Positions 5,281 to 8,395 of a stretch of 8,395 nt of DNA are shown one piece after another. Positions within the stretch are counted from its first letter, which is position 1. Each line of letters opens with the position of its first letter. The stretch comes from Phycisphaeraceae bacterium (GTDB lineage Bacteria; Planctomycetota; Phycisphaerae; Phycisphaerales; Phycisphaeraceae). The notes below the pieces were generated by a model. That model saw nothing but the letters and a program-made list of their open reading frames with translations, was not told the DNA's origin and made no database searches. The DNA lies in NCBI GenBank assembly GCA_020851395.1, contig JADZCW010000077.1:1-8395 (forward strand), written 5' to 3'. The position numbers and the translations under genes are program-made.

Positions 5281-6651
5281 ATGTCCGACGCCACGGTGAA
5301 GTACGTCCTGGAAGAAAAGGATCTGCCCAAGAGCTGGTACAACCTCGCGGCCGACCTGCCCGAGCCCATGCCCACGGTGCTGCACCCCGGCACCATGAAG
5401 CCCATCGGGCCGGACGATCTGGCCCCGCTCTTCCCGATGAGCCTGATCCAACAGGAGGTCTCGACGCAGCGGGAGATCGAGATCCCGCAACCCGTCCGCG
5501 AGGTGTACCGGCAATGGCGGCCCAGCCCGCTCTACCGCGCCCGGCGGTGGGAGAAGGCGCTCGGCACGCCAGCGAAGATCTACTACAAGTACGAGGGCGT
5601 CTCGCCCACCGGCTCGCACAAGCCCAATACAGCAGTGCCGCAGGCCTTCTACAACAAGGAGGCCGGCGTCAAGCACCTCTCGACCGAGACCGGGGCGGGG
5701 CAGTGGGGCTCGTCGCTGGCCTTCGCCGGGGCGCTCTTCGGCCTGGACGTCAAGGTCTTCATGGTCAAGGTCAGCTACAACCACAAGCCTTACCGCCGCT
5801 ACCTCATGCACACCTTCGGGGCCGACGTCATCGCCAGCCCCTCCAACCAGACCGCCAGCGGCCGGGCCATCCTCGAGAAAGACCCCGAGTGCCTGGGCTC
5901 CCTGGGCATCGCCATCAGCGAGGCCGTGGAGATCGCCGCCCAGCGCGATGACACCAAGTACGCCCTGGGCTCGGTGCTCAACCACGTGCTGCTGCACCAG
6001 ACGGTGATGGGCCTCGAGGCGATCAAGCAGATGGAGATGGCCGGCGACGACCCGGATGTGATCGTCGGCTGCACGGGCGGCGGGTCGAACTTCGCCGGCC
6101 TGGCGTTCCCCTTCCTGGGCCTGCAGCTGCGCGGCGGGCGCAAGCGGAAAGTCATCGCCGTCGAGCCCTCGGCGTGCCCGTCGCTGACGCGCGGCCAGCT
6201 CGCCTACGACTACGGCGACACGGCGCACCTGACACCCCTAGTCAAGATGCACACGCTCGGCTCGACCTTCGTGCCGCCGGGCTTCCACGCCGGTGGGCTG
6301 CGCTACCACGGCATGGCCCCGATGGTGAGTCATGCCGTCAAGCTCGGCCTGATCGAGCCGGTGTCGTACCAGCAGGTCGAGTGCTTCGCCGCCGGCGTCG
6401 GCTTTGCCAGGGCCGAGGGGATTCTGCCCGCCCCGGAGGCGAACCACGCTGTGCGGGCCGCGATGGTCGAGGCCCTGCGCTGCAAGGAAGAAGGGCGCAG
6501 CAAGACGATCCTCGTGAGCCTGAGCGGCCACGGCCACTTCGACATGCAGGCCTACAACGACTACTTCGCCGGCAAGCTCAAGGACATCGCCTACGACCCG
6601 CAGGAACTGGCGATGGCGCTGGCGGGGCTGCCGGCGGTGCCGGGGGTCTAA
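5281..6651 (+). CDS. trpB: TrpB2-type tryptophan synthase beta chain
   Basis: A complete 456-aa pyridoxal-phosphate enzyme of the TrpB2 (TrpB-like) branch, which joins indole to L-serine, or to O-phosphoserine in some archaeal members, to make tryptophan. Visible motifs are GVSPTGSHKPNTA at 106-118 with the PLP lysine K114, TETGAGQWG at 135-143 with the catalytic glutamate E136, the PLP phosphate-binding loop CTGGGSN at 264-270, FVPPGFHAGGLRYHG at 330-344, and SGHGHFDM at 415-422. The QWG form, the extended N terminus (about 80 residues before RPSPLYRA) and the SLGIAISEA segment are TrpB2 traits distinguishing it from classical TrpB. ATG 5281 has GGAGGT ten bases upstream. The frame is open 51 codons further, but that part is not family-like. 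No trpA, indole-glycerol-phosphate synthase or other trp gene is near, consistent with TrpB2 working alone, perhaps in indole salvage. Confidence 0.95.
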   Translation: MSDATVKYVLEEKDLPKSWYNLAADLPEPMPTVLHPGTMKPIGPDDLAPLFPMSLIQQEVSTQREIEIPQPVREVYRQWRPSPLYRARRWEKALGTPAKIYYKYEGVSPTGSHKPNTAVPQAFYNKEAGVKHLSTETGAGQWGSSLAFAGALFGLDVKVFMVKVSYNHKPYRRYLMHTFGADVIASPSNQTASGRAILEKDPECLGSLGIAISEAVEIAAQRDDTKYALGSVLNHVLLHQTVMGLEAIKQMEMAGDDPDVIVGCTGGGSNFAGLAFPFLGLQLRGGRKRKVIAVEPSACPSLTRGQLAYDYGDTAHLTPLVKMHTLGSTFVPPGFHAGGLRYHGMAPMVSHAVKLGLIEPVSYQQVECFAAGVGFARAEGILPAPEANHAVRAAMVEALRCKEEGRSKTILVSLSGHGHFDMQAYNDYFAGKLKDIAYDPQELAMALAGLPAVPGV

Positions 6652-6675
6652 CGTCGCGGCCAATCGCGGATGCCG

Positions 6676-8395
6676 TCAGATCAGCTCGTCCTGCGGATCG
6701 TCGGGCCACAGCGACGCCACGTCTTTGGCGGTTGTCTCGCTGGCGGGTACGTCGAGCGCCCAGAGGGCCGTCATGGCCTGGCTTCGCCGCATGGCTGCGG
6801 CGGCGTCGGCGGCGTCGAGGCCGGCGGAGAACGGAGTCGTGACGTCAGCGGTCTCTGATCGCCGCACGCCGATGGTTGGCAGTGAGAGCTCCGCCGGGTC
6901 GGCCAGGGGACCCGTCGCCAGCAGGCTCCGCAGCTCAAGCGCCAGGGCGGAGATGTCCGTCGGAGCGATGTCGCTCGCGGCGACGCTGGACACGCTCGGT
7001 GCCTCCACCGCGATGGCGTTTCCGCTCATCGAGGCGGTCAGGGCGAAGCTAGACAGCGGCTGAGGGCCCCATTGCACGATCCGTCCGTCGTGAGTCACGA
7101 TGGCGATGAACCTCTCGTTCTCCCAGGAGATCAGGCCGTCCCAGGGCAGCGTGTAGGGCCGGTCATACACCGGCGGGAGCACCACGATCGCATCCTCGGG
7201 GATCACCGGCTCGGGCGAGATCGGCTCGCTCGGGACAGGCGCCTGGGGCTCCTCGTCGGCGGGCGGCGTCACCGGATCGGCTGGGACGTCCGTCACGGGC
7301 ACGCTCGGAGGAATGTCGGGGATGAAGTCCTCGATGGTCGGCGGGATGATCACCACCGGCTCGGTCTCGGGCTCCTGCGGCTGAACCACAGGTTCAAGCG
7401 GCGACGGCTCGGGCTGCGTCGGGAGGGGCGTCTCGACGAGCGGCGGATCGACGACCGGGGCGGGCAGCACGGTGATCCATGACAGCGGCACGGCGCTGAG
7501 ATGGCCGTCGCCCTTGTTCAGCGAGACCAGCGTGGGGTCTTCCCCGATGGCCACGGGCGCCGGGCCGGACTGTCCCTCATACACCCTGTCGACCAGGGAG
7601 GGGAAATTCACGGAGATCATCATCTGCGTGTCGCCCGGTGTCATCGCGGTGAAGGTGATCGCGCCCAGGAGATAGGCGTCGGCCTGCGGGTCGTAGGTGG
7701 GGTCTTGAGACTGCGCGTCGCCATCGACGCCGGCCGTGTCGTCCGTGCCCGAAAACTGGAACGCCCAGTTCTGGCCCCAGGCGCCAGCGAGCAGGGCGTT
7801 GCGCCACTTCCAGCGCGATTGGCCTGCAACGGTGGGGTTCTCGGCGCTGGCGCCGTCGGCCGAGAGCAGGTCGATCGTGTACCTCTCGCTGACCACGATC
7901 CAAAGCGACTGCAGGGTCACGCCCTGTGGCACCTTGGCCCAGAGGTAGAGCGTCGACTGCTGGCCCTGGGTGAGCGTCAGGTGCTGAGCGGTCAGCTCCG
8001 CCCCCTCGCCCAGACCACGGTCCGAGAGGAAGAGCGTCGCGTACTGGTCGAAGTCCAGCACGTCCAGCGACAGCGCCCGCAGTCCCTCCCCGACCTGGTA
8101 GTTCTCGCCCGAGAGCAGGTTCAGATTGAACTGCTCGGTGTGCTCGATCTGGGAGTCGCGCGGGGTGCTCAGGCTGAACTGCACGCTGTCGCTGCCGGCC
8201 TCGAACGTCACACGCAGGTAATACTGCCCGTCGACGACCTGAATCTTGGCGAATCCCCCGTTGCCCCGGATGATGCGCATCTCGTTCGGCGAGGCGCTGC
8301 CCGAGACCAGCAGGTTGATCGTCAATGAGGTCTCGGTCTCACGGTCGCGGGTGATGACCAGGTCGATCGGCGCTCCGCCCTCGCTGATCACGCCG
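6676..8395 (-). CDS. large Calx-beta-containing surface or secreted protein, C-terminal part
   Basis: The last 572 or so residues of a protein whose N terminus lies right of the window; the frame is still open at the edge. The first visible part, about 115 residues (ISEGGAPIDLVITRD through VTFEAGSDSVQFSLSTPRD to LSLDVLDFD), is a Calx-beta-type beta sandwich as found in adhesins and surface proteins. Next comes a domain of about 185 residues (124-308) with beta strands (STLYLWAKVPQGVTLQSLWI; YLLGAITFTAMTPGDTQMMI) that recalls cohesin-like or sorting-associated folds, though not firmly. Residues 309-408 are a Pro/Glu/Val-rich linker typical of extracellular stalks. The final segment has a small strand region (YTLPWDGLISWENERFIAIV) and an Ala-rich, helical end (DAADAAAAMRRSQAMTALWA) ending DDPQDELI. 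No LPXTG or membrane anchor is present. It converges on trpB with 24 bp between stops. A surface location is inferred. Confidence 0.8.
   Translation of the reverse strand, partial: GVISEGGAPIDLVITRDRETETSLTINLLVSGSASPNEMRIIRGNGGFAKIQVVDGQYYLRVTFEAGSDSVQFSLSTPRDSQIEHTEQFNLNLLSGENYQVGEGLRALSLDVLDFDQYATLFLSDRGLGEGAELTAQHLTLTQGQQSTLYLWAKVPQGVTLQSLWIVVSERYTIDLLSADGASAENPTVAGQSRWKWRNALLAGAWGQNWAFQFSGTDDTAGVDGDAQSQDPTYDPQADAYLLGAITFTAMTPGDTQMMISVNFPSLVDRVYEGQSGPAPVAIGEDPTLVSLNKGDGHLSAVPLSWITVLPAPVVDPPLVETPLPTQPEPSPLEPVVQPQEPETEPVVIIPPTIEDFIPDIPPSVPVTDVPADPVTPPADEEPQAPVPSEPISPEPVIPEDAIVVLPPVYDRPYTLPWDGLISWENERFIAIVTHDGRIVQWGPQPLSSFALTASMSGNAIAVEAPSVSSVAASDIAPTDISALALELRSLLATGPLADPAELSLPTIGVRRSETADVTTPFSAGLDAADAAAAMRRSQAMTALWALDVPASETTAKDVASLWPDDPQDELI
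7168..7467 (-). repeat. proline/glutamate-rich low-complexity linker within the surface protein
   Basis: About 100 codons are dominated by Pro, Glu, Val and Thr/Ser, with irregular runs such as EPSPLEPVVQPQEPETEP and VPSEPISPEPVIPED. This is typical of an extended, flexible stalk between extracellular domains. The units are not exact repeats, so the tract is probably stable but fast-evolving. Confidence 0.6.

Noticed and set aside
5056..6228. Minus-strand open frame of 390 codons opposite trpB
   Set aside because: It is antisense to an unmistakable TrpB2 and rich in Arg, Gly and His as expected for a shadow frame.
6652..6675. Bidirectional terminator between the convergent genes
   Set aside because: The 24-bp gap shows no convincing hairpin followed by a T-run on either strand.
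7501..8328. Plus-strand open frame of 275 codons opposite the surface protein
   Set aside because: No recognisable protein features; the minus strand encodes a Calx-beta domain here.

Overview
The window is GC-rich and densely coded, with long open antisense frames over most genes. It carries chromosomal metabolic and surface genes. I see no phage, plasmid, insertion-sequence, CRISPR, rRNA or tRNA signal. The gene set suggests a bacterium of the Planctomycetota, perhaps the Phycisphaerae: intracellular apiosidase-like glycosidases, a protein with the 'ankyrin N-cap' module common in planctomycetes and acidobacteria, a TrpB2-type synthase, and a large Calx-beta surface protein with a proline-rich linker. 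This taxonomic call is an inference from gene style only.

Layout. (1) Bases 1-2951, minus strand: a compact three-gene operon read right to left. It holds two tandem paralogous GH140/apiosidase-like proteins, each exactly 439 aa with a 10-bp gap between them, and then the N-terminal part of an alpha/beta-hydrolase that leaves the window. (2) Bases 2952-3179: a divergent intergenic region with a perfect 7-bp dyad (2997-3017) overlapping a possible minus-strand -35 box, plus a possible plus-strand promoter. (3) Bases 3180-5107, plus strand: three closely spaced genes. These encode an ankyrin-cap-like protein without ankyrin repeats (223 aa), a small lipoprotein with an NTF2/SnoaL-like look (157 aa, with an open in-frame extension after its amber stop), and an unrecognised, probably all-helical protein (223 aa). 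(4) Bases 5281-6651, plus strand: a complete TrpB2-type tryptophan synthase beta chain with no trpA beside it, preceded by a 173-bp leader holding a strong hairpin. (5) Bases 6676-8395, minus strand: the C-terminal 570 or so residues of a large exported-type protein, convergent with trpB.

How the genes may work together. The minus-strand operon looks like a small glycoside catabolism unit: two related glycosidases and a hydrolase/esterase acting on an imported, possibly acylated, oligosaccharide. The absence of signal peptides points to cytoplasmic action. The three plus-strand genes look co-transcribed, but their joint role cannot be read from sequence. TrpB2 is probably a stand-alone indole- or serine-using enzyme. 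The most unusual signals are the active-site divergence between the tandem glycosidases, the in-frame coding-like stretch beyond the lipoprotein's TAG that ends one base before the next start, and the dyad between the divergent operons. Nothing here proves a new defence or mobile system.
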